From positions 60,860 through 99,407 of the forward strand of contig NW_014578182.1 of NCBI RefSeq assembly GCF_000485595.1: 38,548 nt of DNA. The letters are read 5' to 3'. Both the position numbers and the translations under genes were made by a program. Shown here piece by piece: positions 1-10,482 of this stretch; the first letter of the stretch is position 1, and every line of letters starts with the position of its first letter. The notes below the pieces were generated by a model, which worked only from the letters and a program-made list of their open reading frames with translations, ran no database searches and was not told the DNA's origin. Source of the stretch: Priapulus caudatus. Taxonomy: Eukaryota > Priapulida > Priapulimorpha > Priapulimorphida > Priapulidae.

Positions 1-512
1 AAGACCGTGCCCGGCAGCCGTCGGATATTTTCCAAGTGTCGTTCGCTCAGTGATCCGAAGCTAGGAGAATTAGGCTAGTTCGAATATATACAGCTCTAAC
101 GAATCGCTTAACAATAACATCGCTAAAACATCGCGAACATCAGCTTAACATCGCGAAATTGCTTGACATTTCTAAACAAATGTAGAATGCTTTAGATCAC
201 GTAGTACACTGTTTACTTGAGAACTCACCGAAAATTAAAAACTGCCGGGCATTTAGGAAATCGAAGACCGTGCCCGGCAGCCGTCGGATATTTTCTAAGT
301 GTTGATTGCGAGTTCGTTCGCTCGGTGATCCGAAGCTAGGAGAATGGGGCTAGTTTGAATATATATACAGCTCTAAGGAAAATCGCTTGACATTTCTAAA
401 CAAATGTAGAATACTTTGGATCACGTAGTACACTGTTTACTTGAGAAATCACCGAAAATTAAAAACTGCCGGGCATTTAGGAAATCGAAGACCGTGCCCG
501 GCTGCCCGGCAT
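1..512. repeat. Tandem satellite, about 2.1 copies
   Basis: Two long direct copies lie head to tail, the first at 1-262 and the second from about 263. A third is broken off after about 25 bases near 488-512. Each copy begins with GAAGACCGTGCCCGGCAGCC and ends with the block around AAAACTGCCGGGCATTTAGG. The copies differ by small indels; copy 1 has about 40 extra bases of short CATCGC-type repeats. The window edge may cut a longer array. No coding potential was seen. Confidence 0.8.
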
Positions 513-636
513 ATAGCCACTTCGTTAATTATAACCTTGTTTTTGGTATACTTGTAACACAACTGTAATCTGCTCGATGAGCTATTTGATACTGCCATAG
601 TTTTATTTCTGGCTCTGAACAACTGATCTAATCCAC

Positions 637-1057
637 AGGCAATTGGAACGTCTCAATAAAAAAAGGTAAATAAACACGAAATGTATTTACTACCAAAGTC
701 TTAATGTTTTTCTACTCTATTTTGCCTATTATTGTCGATAACTTACTGTAAATGCCGTTCAAATGCTCATCTGCAACTCACAAGTACACTGCATGCACGC
801 CCTGTGCACAAACAACAAGAATAAAAGAGAATCAAGAAGCAAGAAGATCTTTTATTCTTGTTGTTTGTGCACAGGGCATGTGTGCGGTGTACTTGTGTGT
901 TGCAGATGAGCATTTGAACGGCATTTACAGCAAGTTATCGACAATAATAGGCGAAATAGAGTAGAGAAACATTAAGACTGGTACTGGTAGTAAATAGTAA
1001 ATACATTTCGTGTTTATTAAAAAAAATTTTTTATTGAGACGTACCTTCCAAGTGCCT
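637..1057. mobile_element. Long foldback (hairpin) element
   Basis: The left arm (about 637-828) is the reverse complement of the right arm (about 848-1057), with a loop of only about 19 bases. Outer ends are AGGCAATTGGAACG on the left and the complement of AGGCACTTGGAAGG on the right. The small ORF inside is a by-product of the palindrome. No transposase is present, so this would be a non-autonomous element. No clear target duplication was found. A diverged relative lies at about 37.23-37.69 kb and a partial one at about 21.66-21.84 kb. Confidence 0.75.
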
Positions 1058-2470
1058 AATCTGTGAATGTACGTGAGAGTCATATATATGCTTTCTTGAG
1101 GCTGTTTAATTACGAGGCTCTTTTTTTCATCCAGCTATTGGGGGAAAGTAAGAAAATTGTAAGAAAACGTAAGAAAAGCTCACGATTAGCGATTCAAACA
1201 CGCATAGAGAATGGCAACAATGCATTATGATATATCACTGTTTTATAGAATTAAACTGCACATTCTGTATGAATTGTGCATGCAGAAAGATACATGACCC
1301 AGCGGATACCGTATGCTATGCAACGGCATACCACCGCAACTGTATCAGGCTGTACAAGCAATACTACTCTTAATGGTTTCGGGAGTATTGTAGAAATGTC
1401 TCGTTGCAGTTCAATGCTACAGAATTTTGTGTATCGTTAATGATGAAAATGGAACATTCACCAAAATGATATTTTAATGTACCACATGGATTAACATTGT
1501 GCTTTAGTCTGTTTAGCTCTTGCATGACACTAACTAGTTGCATCGTGTACAATAATAATACCACTGTTGTCTAATGTACATTGGCTCCTGAAGTCATCGA
1601 TAAAGCATTAATGCTGGGATGTATCAGGGTAATGGTTCATGACCGTCAAAGGGAGACAGTGAGGATTTGTAGGGTAGCCACATGAGGAATCTACTATAAC
1701 CCTATACATAGACAAATGGTTGATATCTGTGTTGGTTTTCCACAAAGTAGGATTATGTGCATACGTACAAATACTCCTCGTCTAATTATACAAGTTGTAG
1801 TTCTGTAAGAAGCTGTTGCTGAGTATAGAAGAAGCCACCCCTCAGCGGAGCAATATAGCCATTACACTCATGGCTCTTACTCTGCCCAGACTGTGTGACG
1901 TGTCAGTTGCAAATTACAGAACCGTTTATACTACTCAGAGGTGGAAGTGGTGGGCAATAATTGATGTCCAAAGGCAAAAGCCGACACAAGGTGTAACTCA
2001 TCCCAGAGGAGTGCGTCACTCTGTTAGAATCATTGTACACAAGGATTAAGCTCATTTCTTATTTGGAATTAAAGCTTGTAGGATTTTGGGACGTCGTAAC
2101 TACTGAGCAATCTGCTAGTGGTGCTAGTGCTAGCTAGAGTGCTAGCGAGAGTGCTAGTGCTGAGCACCTGGTACTGGTAGTGGTTTCTATAGTGTGTATA
2201 AGCAAATAAGCATCACAATCCAAGTTTGTACAATACCATTTACACATGTGACAATAATTAATACGGCATCCACTAGACAATTAAGCAAGTTCACACGTTT
2301 AAGGAAAACTTAACAATAACTACTCTTTTGCAAAGTAAGCGTTGGCTGCCTAGGTTATTCTACTGTGGAAGAATAGGTAGGTAGCCGTCAGCCATGTCCA
2401 GGCTACGAAATGGTTACCAATTTTTAAGCATGCACAGTCGAACAGTGAAATTGACTTATTAGAAGAATTC
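1058..2470. other. No recognisable gene
   Basis: I see no convincing CDS. A short stretch at about 1293-1370 (+) reads as a Tyr-His-x-x-Cys segment between stops and may be a decayed protein relic. Around 2110-2165 there is a short degenerate tandem repeat built on GCTAGTGCT. The remainder is ordinary AT-rich sequence. Confidence 0.5.
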
Positions 2471-2483
2471 AACTATTGTTATG

Positions 2484-2620
2484 CGAGAGAGAGAGAGGTG
2501 GGGCAGATGCAGACACGTATGAGGGAGGAGGGACAGAGGGAGGTAGTGAGGAATGGAGAGAGGGAGGAAGGAGGCAAACGAACAGAGGGAGGCAGGGGAG
2601 GGATGGGGTAGGAAGAGGGA
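2484..2620 (+). repeat. Purine-rich (GA/GGA) tract
   Basis: About 135 bases are almost entirely A and G on the plus strand, starting as GAGAGAGAGAG and passing into GGAGGGA-type repeats. The ORF crossing it is low-complexity and is not called as a gene. Confidence 0.8.
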
Positions 2621-2774
2621 CAGTGCATCCACAGTGCCTTCAATTTTATGATGTTGGTGACTGAATCATAGACATACTAAAAGACATCAAAAAACAGGGA
2701 CATTGTTACGAAGTTCCCCCTCATACACAGCAGGCCTGGCCAGCTTTTCAAAAAGGGGGGTGGCCTGACACACT

Positions 2775-3856
2775 CAGAGGCGTAGCCAGCTAAAAAAAGG
2801 TGGGGGGTTCTTATTACTACAGCAGTGGAACTTATCTATACTGTACTATCGAAACATAGGAGCTAGCGGCAAAGCCGGCAGCGATAGAGCCGTTAAGTGC
2901 GTAGCACCTGAAGGGGGGTCTTGCATGGGGATCTCTTTTAGAAATTGTTTGAAAATTTAATGGCTCCAGGTACGATTTCCCAGCACTTTGAAATAGTATT
3001 TTTAGACATGAACTAACGGTTTTTGAGTAACTTTTCACCACATAACTGACTTCTGGACCCGATTTCATGATAAAATCAGTTTAAATCCCTAAATCTCAAT
3101 TTAGCTGTCATTGATTTGTATAAAAGCTTAAATTTAAACTAATTTAGTGACTCTCACTTTGACCCGGTTTGATAAGGTTAATTTTATGGAAATAAATAAT
3201 AACTTTACACAATGCTAAATTAATTGTTTCTCACTGTATTATCACAATACTGTGGGAATGATACGTGTACGTGTACTGCATAATTATCTTGTAATTAATG
3301 AGTCTTATAATGAGCTTCTAGGAACTAGTTTTCATTGTGATTAGAAGCGTAGATAATTAGGGGTGTTCCAGGACTTTTTTATTTTGTACGTATCTGGCAG
3401 TGTGAAAACTCTTACGTCTGACACTCGTGTTAGTGCGCAGTCTCGTAATCAGACCATTTCAAGGACTGATTGTTACATTGTGACAACGTGTCCTACCCAC
3501 GCCTCGTGTAGTTTGTTCGTTACTGTCTGCAATCTGTTGACCTTTGCTTTTTAATTATGCAGAACTGCATGGTCATCCGAACTGGACTTGTGTACGTATA
3601 TGTTTGTATCCACTATCCACCCAGTAAAATAATAATATTATGGCTATATAGTGCATGGTGAATGAATGTGCTGCATAATGCTGCAAAGCAATCAATAATG
3701 AGGATCGACGGGACTTTTCATTTATGCTAATTTTGTTAATTTGTCTTAACCACCACCGGTATTTGGAATACGAAATAGGGTTAAAAAAAGTATACATTTG
3801 AGCGGAACTCCCGATCCCACGGGGGGGTTCGTCCGAACCCCCTGGCTACGCCCCTG
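2775..3856. mobile_element. Candidate DNA element with CAGRGGCGTAGCCAG ends
   Basis: The left end reads CAGAGGCGTAGCCAG. The right end is the reverse complement of CAGGGGCGTAGCCAG, and both are followed inward by G-rich runs. The interior (about 1.08 kb) has no ORF that looks like a transposase. The flanks (GACACACT and TGACAGGA) do not form a clean 8-bp duplication, so these could be ends of two different related elements. Confidence 0.4.
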
Positions 3857-4107
3857 TGACAGGAGTAGGGCTACTTTGCGCACATCACGACCGCGAGGTC
3901 CCTCACGGCCTGGGTCCAGGGTCCGCTTTAAAAGGCCCTGGAAGCTCAGGGGTTTTAGATGTTCTGTGGTGCAATCTGAGCCTTGTTTTGGAGCATTTTT
4001 GCACACAATTTATGACCAAATATTTCGGAAATAATTTTGGTTGAGTCATGAGTGATGAGTCAATCATGAATTACTCATGAATTCCCGGGGGTAAACTCTG
4101 GAAAAAA

Positions 4108-4138
4108 GGGGGGTGCGACCGCACCCATCGCACCCCCC
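4108..4138. repeat. GC-rich hairpin
   Basis: An 11-bp perfect stem (GGGGGGTGCGA with its complement) encloses a 9-base loop. It sits in repeat-derived sequence between 3857 and 4778, where I see no gene. Confidence 0.7.
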
Positions 4139-4787
4139 CCCCTTTGGACGGCACAGTTTGCATTTCACAATAGATCAATAGTAAATATCAATATGATATA
4201 TCGATAACTTATCTTGGCTCGATCCACTTGTTTTAGTTAGTTTGCAGTGAAAATCCTGTGTGTTTGACTTTATTGCATTTGTATTTAAATACAATACGGT
4301 TTATTGTTTGTAAATGATTCAGTTTTTGAAGTCGATTCTTTGTAATTTAGTTGTAAACATATATATCAAGTAATCAACTTAGTTTGATAATATTCCAAAA
4401 CTATTGCAACAGTGATGAGCATAGGCCCCCTACAGTTATTACTTTCGTTAGTAGTTGCAGCAATAGCGATAGTGTTGCAATAGTCAAAAGCTACTCCAAA
4501 GTCCAATAGTCAACCCTATAATATGATGTGAATTTTAATGTATTGCCTACCATGCTCTTTTATCAACAGAGTGTTGTCTCACTACGTTATCAACTAAACA
4601 TTTAGCATATACTGTACAGAGTGAAATCTATCGACCCGAGTTGCAACGTAGCTATAGACATTGAGCAGCAAAGTTTCCACAAGCAGAATTATGTTATGAT
4701 TAAATCTATGTAATTTGCATGCATAGACACGTTGAACACAATTTTGTGTTGACTGGTAGTGACATCTGGGTCCGGGCGGTGGCTAAG

Positions 4788-5066
4788 GCTGATAGGGTCT
4801 ATGTCCCCCAGGGTACTGCCGGAACGTACCCTGGTAACTATCTAGCTGATATGGTTAGAGTTAGTGTTAGGGTTAGGGTTAGAGTTAGGGTTAGGGTTGG
4901 GGAGTAGGCGTAGGCGACTCCCTAGACTCGTTAGTGGAGTAGGCGAGGTACGGTCCTGCATATTAGATAGTACTAGTAGTATTTAGTACCAGGGTACGTT
5001 CCGGTATACCGGACCGTACCCAGGGTACGTTCCGGCAGTACCCTGGGGGACATAGACCCTATCAGC
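4788..5066. mobile_element. 279-bp MITE, MULE-like, with telomeric repeats inside
   Basis: The ends are perfect inverted repeats of about 46 bp, beginning GCTGATAGGGTCTATGTCCC. The element is flanked by the exact 9-bp direct repeat GTGGCTAAG at 4779-4787 and 5067-5075. A 9-bp duplication fits Mutator-like (MULE) transposases, which is an inference from family knowledge. The interior (about 4856-4900) carries a run of TTAGGG and variants such as TTAGAG and TTAGTG. No coding capacity. A diverged second copy lies at about 36800-37070. Confidence 0.85.
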
Positions 5067-5099
5067 GTGGCTAAGGATCTAGCTAGGAGGAGATTCACG

Positions 5100-5450
5100 A
5101 AGGAGTTGGTCCACATGGCGAGAGTTCCATGTAGGAAGAAGTACAGGTGGGCCCGTTTGGGATGAAGCCCATTAGGGAGAAGGTCCCTGTGAACGCAGGT
5201 TCACGTAGGAGGACATCAATGTAGTAAGATGTTTAGGTGTGAGGACGTTCGTGTGGGAGCAGGTCCACGTCGGAGCAAGTCCGCGTGGGAGACAGAAAGC
5301 TTGTTGTAGGTAGTCAAGATAGAAGGTCGAGGTGGGAGAGGCTCCATGTGGGAGGCGGTACACATGCAGAGAGGTCCATTTGGGAGAGCCCCCATGTGGG
5401 AGAAGATCCACGTGCAAAGAGGTCCAGGTTGGGGAGGAGACTTAATTGGA
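5100..5450 (+). repeat. Degenerate short-period repeat upstream of UBE2QL1
   Basis: The stretch is made of imperfect units of about 16-17 bases resembling GTGGGAGMAGGTCCAC, clearest at 5255-5300 and 5330-5430. Several ORFs on both strands cross it because the repeat lacks stops. I treat those ORFs as artefacts. It ends about 115 bases before the UBE2QL1 start codon and may overlap the promoter or 5' UTR. Confidence 0.6.
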
Positions 5451-5567
5451 AAGATGTTTGTGTGAGCATACTGTGTGTCCATAGTTTGTCTATATCCTGG
5501 GAAATCCTCATTCATTCTAGGTTGCCCAGGAGCTTGACTGTGCACCAGCAGGAACGCTCGTCGTCCG

Positions 5568-6377
5568 ATGGACGAAGGCAGCCGCAGGCAACCAACTGCA
5601 ACTCTAGACACCACCGATGAACAGCCGCGCGGTAGCGGCAACACAACCTGGATGGATGCCCTCCTCATGAAGCTTCGCAAGCGACGCGGCAAGTCCGACT
5701 CACCGGATGATTCCTCGCGGGATCCGGACGACCCCTCCGCCGAGCACACGCTTCCCCGCGCCGTCCTCAGAAGCTCCGAGCGCACGCACCTCCCCAAGTG
5801 GGGGTCGCTGACCGCCCCACTCAAGACGGGCAGCACCGTTGAGCAGGTGGCGCCGGCGGTCGCGCACGGCGGAAGCGTACGCGCAAAGCGGCTCATGAAA
5901 GAGCTGCGCAACCTGCAGCAGTGGGGCGAGCAGGGCATCTTCTCCGTCGAGCTGGTCGACGACAGCCTGTACGAGTGGTGCGTGCGCGTGCGCGGCCTCG
6001 ACCCGGACTCGGCGATCGCGCGCGACATGCGCGTGCACGCCGTCGCCAGCATCCAGCTCGGCCTCACCTTCCCGGAGAACTTCCCGTTCGCGCCGCCCTT
6101 CATGCGTGTCGTCGCGCCGCGCATCCGCAACGGCTTCGTGCTCGACGATGGCGCCATCTGCATGGAGCTGCTGACGCCGCGCGGCTGGTCGAGCGCGTAC
6201 ACGGTCGAGGCGATCGTCGTGCAGTTTGCGGCGAGCCTCGCGAAGGGAGACGGCCGCCTCGAGGAGAAGAAGACGCGCAAGCCTTACAGCCGCCGCGCCG
6301 CCGAGAGTGCGTTCCGCAGTCTGCTGAAGATCCACGACAAGTATGGCTGGGTGACGCCGCCTGCATCCGACGGCTGA
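5568..6377 (+). CDS. UBE2QL1: UBE2QL1-like ubiquitin-conjugating E2 enzyme
   Basis: The 269-residue product accepts ubiquitin as a thioester on a catalytic cysteine and passes it on with an E3 ligase, as known for the E2 Q family. The UBC fold spans about residues 104-262. Visible landmarks are FSVELVDDSLYEW (125-137), LTFPENFPFAPPFMR (166-180), the active site GAICMELLTPRGWSSAYTVE with Cys198, and the C-terminus KYGWVTPPASDG, which closely matches vertebrate UBE2QL1. Human UBE2QL1, as I recall, is about 161 aa, so residues 1-103 here are an extra, charged, probably disordered leader. The start is the first ATG after an in-frame TGA at 5535-5537. No intron interrupts the CDS. It is much more GC-rich than its surroundings, which also opens long antisense ORFs. 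Family assignment is firm; the exact N-terminus is less so. Confidence 0.93.
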   Translation: MDEGSRRQPTATLDTTDEQPRGSGNTTWMDALLMKLRKRRGKSDSPDDSSRDPDDPSAEHTLPRAVLRSSERTHLPKWGSLTAPLKTGSTVEQVAPAVAHGGSVRAKRLMKELRNLQQWGEQGIFSVELVDDSLYEWCVRVRGLDPDSAIARDMRVHAVASIQLGLTFPENFPFAPPFMRVVAPRIRNGFVLDDGAICMELLTPRGWSSAYTVEAIVVQFAASLAKGDGRLEEKKTRKPYSRRAAESAFRSLLKIHDKYGWVTPPASDG

Positions 6378-6785
6378 ATAACAGGTGGCGCTACTAGCTT
6401 TGGATAGTTGGCGCTACCGATTTTGGATGGGTTAGTGTTGAACAGGGTCGCGCCGGTAGAGGTCACGAGCTGGTGTCCTTCAGCATGACACCGGTGATGC
6501 CAAATGCATCAGATGGGTGATATCGGGAGTGTAATGACGATGGAGCGACCAGCATCATACGGGTTGGTGTTAGAAATGTGGCACTACTAGCTGCAAAGCT
6601 AGAGGTAATGATTAGACAGGTGGCATTGCTAGCACTGTATGAGTGGCACTGCTGGTTACGTTGTAAGTGCCACTAGTAGCATTGTTTGTTGGCGCCAACT
6701 ACATGCCGTAAGTACTGCTGGCAGCATGAATAGGTGGCAGTGCAACATCAGCATTCACAGTTGAAGCAGGCAGCATTAAAATAAA
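6378..6785 (+). other. Probable 3' UTR of UBE2QL1 with diffuse repeats
   Basis: The 400 bases after the stop hold many degenerate copies of a TGGCRCTACTAG-like motif, for example near 6388, 6408, 6578, 6620, 6647 and 6667. AATAAA at 6780-6785 is a plausible polyadenylation signal, although this hexamer is common by chance in AT-rich DNA. Confidence 0.45.
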
Positions 6786-9538
6786 TTTTGCCAATTTTGG
6801 AATTTTTTTACTACTTACATATATATATGCACGTAGTGTTCTTGCTACAGTGTAACAATCTCATGAGAATTCGTGTTTATCATGTTAGTAAACGAAACAA
6901 AAAGGAATGAGAACATCTTCTTTTTTTAATCGTAATTACCCACTTCCTACTTTTAGGACGTGTTTATAACATTAAAGATTTTAAATTGATGGCCGTGGTT
7001 TGTGTTTCTGTTTGATTACAGCATTTAACAGGTTTCATTTAATTAATCGATTTTGAGGAAAACTCGGATGCAATAGATGTAGATAGTGGTAGCCTGGTGC
7101 CATTATAGTCACTGCCTGCTATAATGCGTTATTAGCTCTTTCTATTATTTGTTTGCGACATCAGGGTTGTGCTAGTTTCTATCTGTTTGCGAATCGTACT
7201 TTCAGATTAAAGGGCATAAAGGCCTGGCGACCATAGCAAGTGGGCAGAATTTAGGGCTAACTATAGATAATCTACGGTGCACGTCATGACATGCATTGTT
7301 ACTAAGTCTATATACAATGTGATTAAAATGTGTTTATGGGCAATTTCAACATGTAGGCAACGTGGTAGCAGTCACTTCCTTTTGTTTTCATCCTCAGGTT
7401 CAGTATTACTTCAGAGATTTCCAAAGGTTTGGTCGTTTGGTCAGTGCAATCGGAATGAAAACTATTTATGACCTTGTAAGCTTTGCGTGCAGGAACATAT
7501 TATCTTTCCTGAGTACCCTATAAAGCTATGATAGACTAAAACATCTGTACAGGGTATGTGTTTCTACACATTTTGTTCGACATGAATTATTTTGATGATA
7601 ATATTATAATAAAACGACAGTTTTATTATAATGTACCAATGAATCATAGCTTACACTAGGGTTAAAACAACAACAAAATAGTGCATTAAAAATGTCGGGT
7701 TCGTATCTTCGAGATATACCATATATGTAAATAATGGATTATGAAAGATATATTAGATATATTATTAGAGCGACAATGTAATTATATTGTGTATATCAGA
7801 GTAGAATTTCATGACATGTATAATTGTGACATTCCAAAATGTATTTGATGTAATAACTGGCGTGACCTCTGATATCTAGAATGTGTGCATATATATATAT
7901 ATATATACCGATAATTAAATGCCGAAAGAGTTGCAGAGATTGTGAAGCTGTATAATAACACGTTTCAAAAATTGTCTGGCGCCTGACGTTGCCGAAAATT
8001 TCAATTTAATGGAAATAATGATATCCTGTTGGTCAAAAGAGGTATATATATATATATATATATAATGTTAGTGACGTGAAGAACTTCTATACTCGGTGTT
8101 TAACATGTACTATGTGTGACATTGAGATAACATTATTTGCTTAATATAATTACAGGTTTTATTTACGTCGATCCCGATTCATTGCGAATACATGTTTTTG
8201 TAATACATTTTTTATTGCATCATAGATATAGTCAGATGTGTGCAATGCAAGCAGACGGGATGTTTTCCTTTGAGGATATTTATACGGTACCGAGATTATT
8301 ACCGAAATATTAATACCTCCGAGATTACTACGTAGATCGAAGCCTCTTATAAAGGGGCACGTGATTAACAGACCTTTGTAAAATGATATTACCATACTTA
8401 AGTCCGGTTCAGTCCACCTACTTCAAACTAACCATGGTCTGAGCCATATAGCGAGTGGAGTAAATTACCCCTCGGTACTATACATTGTCTGTGCTCGCAG
8501 AAATATCGGCTGACACTCACACACATGGCGTTCCAGAATGTGAAATTGCTATGATGTGTAGTACGTCGTAGGTCGGCAAGGCACGGTATGTGGTTGGTTA
8601 CTGTTCCCGCGCACGTGTAGGGTTCACGGCTGGCTTCTTCCGATAACCGAACATTCCGAGAGAAGTTCCCCGCATGTATAGTGACAAGAACCGCACATAG
8701 ACACTTCCCGCCTGCCTCGTTGCGGGGAAAGAATTTAATCAAGTTACGCTAGAGGAATTTCCTGTGAAATAAAGCTCGAGATGTTATTGTAAGCGAATTC
8801 TCACTGTAAAGTCGATCGCGCTGGCATGTTTGGAGCATGTAGGAGGGAGAGTCGCGCGGAGTTTGGGAGACGTTCGGTATCGGCGCACGGGCTGACAATC
8901 CCACAGTCGTCTTTCTGCGATTTACCGCCTTCTGCGAATTACACCGCCTTCGTCCTTAATCCCAATCTGTATAATTTCGTTAGTGTACCTTGGGTGAGGA
9001 TGAAAGTCGTCTCGATTTATGAAATGTCTGATTGATAGAAATTTTGCTACAAGACATAGGGAGAACAGCCGTCTCACGCGATGTGAAGATATGAGATTAA
9101 AGGCAGGAGAATTTAGAGGAGCGTTATTTATTAATGTCGAGATCTACTGCGCTAAATTTACTTGTATCTAGCTAATGTGACAGCCGGTTATACCGCGGCG
9201 AGATCAATCTACGTATACTTTGTTCTAACTGACATATGTGTACAGTCATTGTACCTTGTCGTTTCATTCCATGATTTCGACAAATAAAGTGATTTCATGT
9301 AGAAATACTCCACATTCGTTATATTGGGAATTTTCTTCAATCGTAATAATCATAAATAATGTCTTTTAATAGAAAAAAACTCCGCTGATTATGCCTTCCT
9401 ACTCTTCGTGCGCTTTGTAATTACCTCGATCCTGTCTGCCGCCACATTTATATTGCCCCCTTTCTCCTCCACCTCGTGCCCCCCATCCAACTCAACCATA
9501 TTTCCCCCTATTTCCTCTGTCCCTATATCCAATCTTTC
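6786..9538. other. AT-rich intergenic stretch, no gene recognised
   Basis: No ORF here resembles a known protein and none shows convincing exon structure. The stretch includes (TA)n runs near 7891-7908 and 8041-8064 and a perfect hairpin at 7603-7632. The 8428-9035 part is somewhat less AT-rich and has ORFs on both strands that I do not recognise. Confidence 0.5.
7603..7632. repeat. Perfect 13-bp hairpin
   Basis: ATTATAATAAAAC is followed by the 4-base loop GACA and then its exact reverse complement. It is U-rich or A-rich in either transcript orientation. No function is assigned. Confidence 0.8.
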
Positions 9539-9546
9539 GTTAGCCC

Positions 9547-9894
9547 CAGTGGCCATGCCACCCCCCCTGTTGATCCGAAAGTATAAAAAAAGAAGAAGAA
9601 TTGTTTTACTAGAAAGAGAATTGTCGTAGTCAGAATGAAGGCTGTACGTGTACTCAAAAGTGCCTCAAATACCATCTCCTGCGATCTACATTTTCAAATT
9701 TTTCTGGGGGAGGACCCCCATACCCCCCGCCTTTTTGCATGGCGCCCGAAACAAAGATTGCAGAGCTGAGACGTGGGGGAGCGTACGGTGTGAAGAGGCA
9801 GGCGGAGGAACCATTAAAATTTTAAGACATCCATTACTTTGCGCAGTTCGCCGTTTTTGGGCCCCCCTATTAAAAAATCCTGGCTACGCCACTG
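9547..9894. mobile_element. hAT-type MITE, copy 1 (348 bp)
   Basis: The ends are CAGTGGCCATGCCA on the left and CTGGCTACGCCACTG on the right. The exact 8-bp direct repeat GTTAGCCC flanks it at 9539-9546 and 9895-9902. CAGTGGC-type ends plus an 8-bp duplication are the hAT signature. No transposase is present. The interior is closely related to the copy at 11705-12168, including the GATCCGAAAGT and GTCAGAATGAAGGCTGTA blocks. ORFs running through it are shadows. Confidence 0.9.
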
Positions 9895-10292
9895 GTTAGC
9901 CCTCACCATTTTGTGGTGTCCTACTCCTTACTTTCCGCTATGTACCCTATCCATTATATGGCTTTCTTTATCCAGCTTTTATTGCTCGAGTTCATTTACT
10001 CCTCTTTCACTCACTTATTTCGATCGCTCGATGTAATATATATGTAGACATAAATTGAATTTTTATGCTTTCAGATACTTATGTTATGCTTGTATTACTT
10101 ATGAGGGAAGTATCATGTAAAAGGTGACTGAATTAAATAGCAAGTAAGCATGCGTATTTCATCTTATAATTATGAATATTGATTCCTTACATAACTTGGT
10201 ATTTATTCAGCACTATACATTGTGTCAATGAATTATATGCGATGTTTGCAATCATTTTGCTTTGTTTTCTTTCTGCTTGGCATTGACATATA

Positions 10293-10477
10293 CAGGGGCG
10301 TGTACAGGATTTGTACCAGGGGGGGGGGTCTAACCGTAACCCAAACTTGCGAGCACGCGAATGGGGGGTCCCTCCCCCAGAAATTTTTTGAAATTAGACC
10401 CCCTTAGATGCGTTTTCTGCGCGAGCAGGGGGGTGGGGGTCCGGACCCCCTGGACCCCCCCCCTGTACACGCCCCTG
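10293..10477. mobile_element. 185-bp MITE with CAGGGGCGTGTACAGG ends
   Basis: The left end CAGGGGCGTGTACAGG is mirrored by CCTGTACACGCCCCTG on the right. ATATA occurs immediately outside both ends (10288-10292 and 10478-10482), so a 5-bp target duplication is possible, though this A/T word is weak evidence. The interior is rich in G runs followed by C runs and would fold strongly. No coding capacity. Confidence 0.8.
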
Positions 10478-10482
10478 ATATA

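Noticed and set aside
752-964. 70-codon ORF inside the foldback element
   Set aside because: It spans the hairpin loop and both arms; its stop-free length follows from the palindrome.
2775-3856. Confident hAT element
   Set aside because: The ends look right but the 8-bp flanks do not match, so it is listed only as a low-confidence candidate.
5216-6280. 354-codon ORF on the minus strand over UBE2QL1
   Set aside because: It is antisense to a conserved E2 CDS in GC-rich DNA and continues into a degenerate repeat. Its product has low-complexity composition and no domain.
5921-6397. 158-codon ORF in another plus frame over UBE2QL1
   Set aside because: Arg/Ala-rich shadow of the GC-rich true frame.
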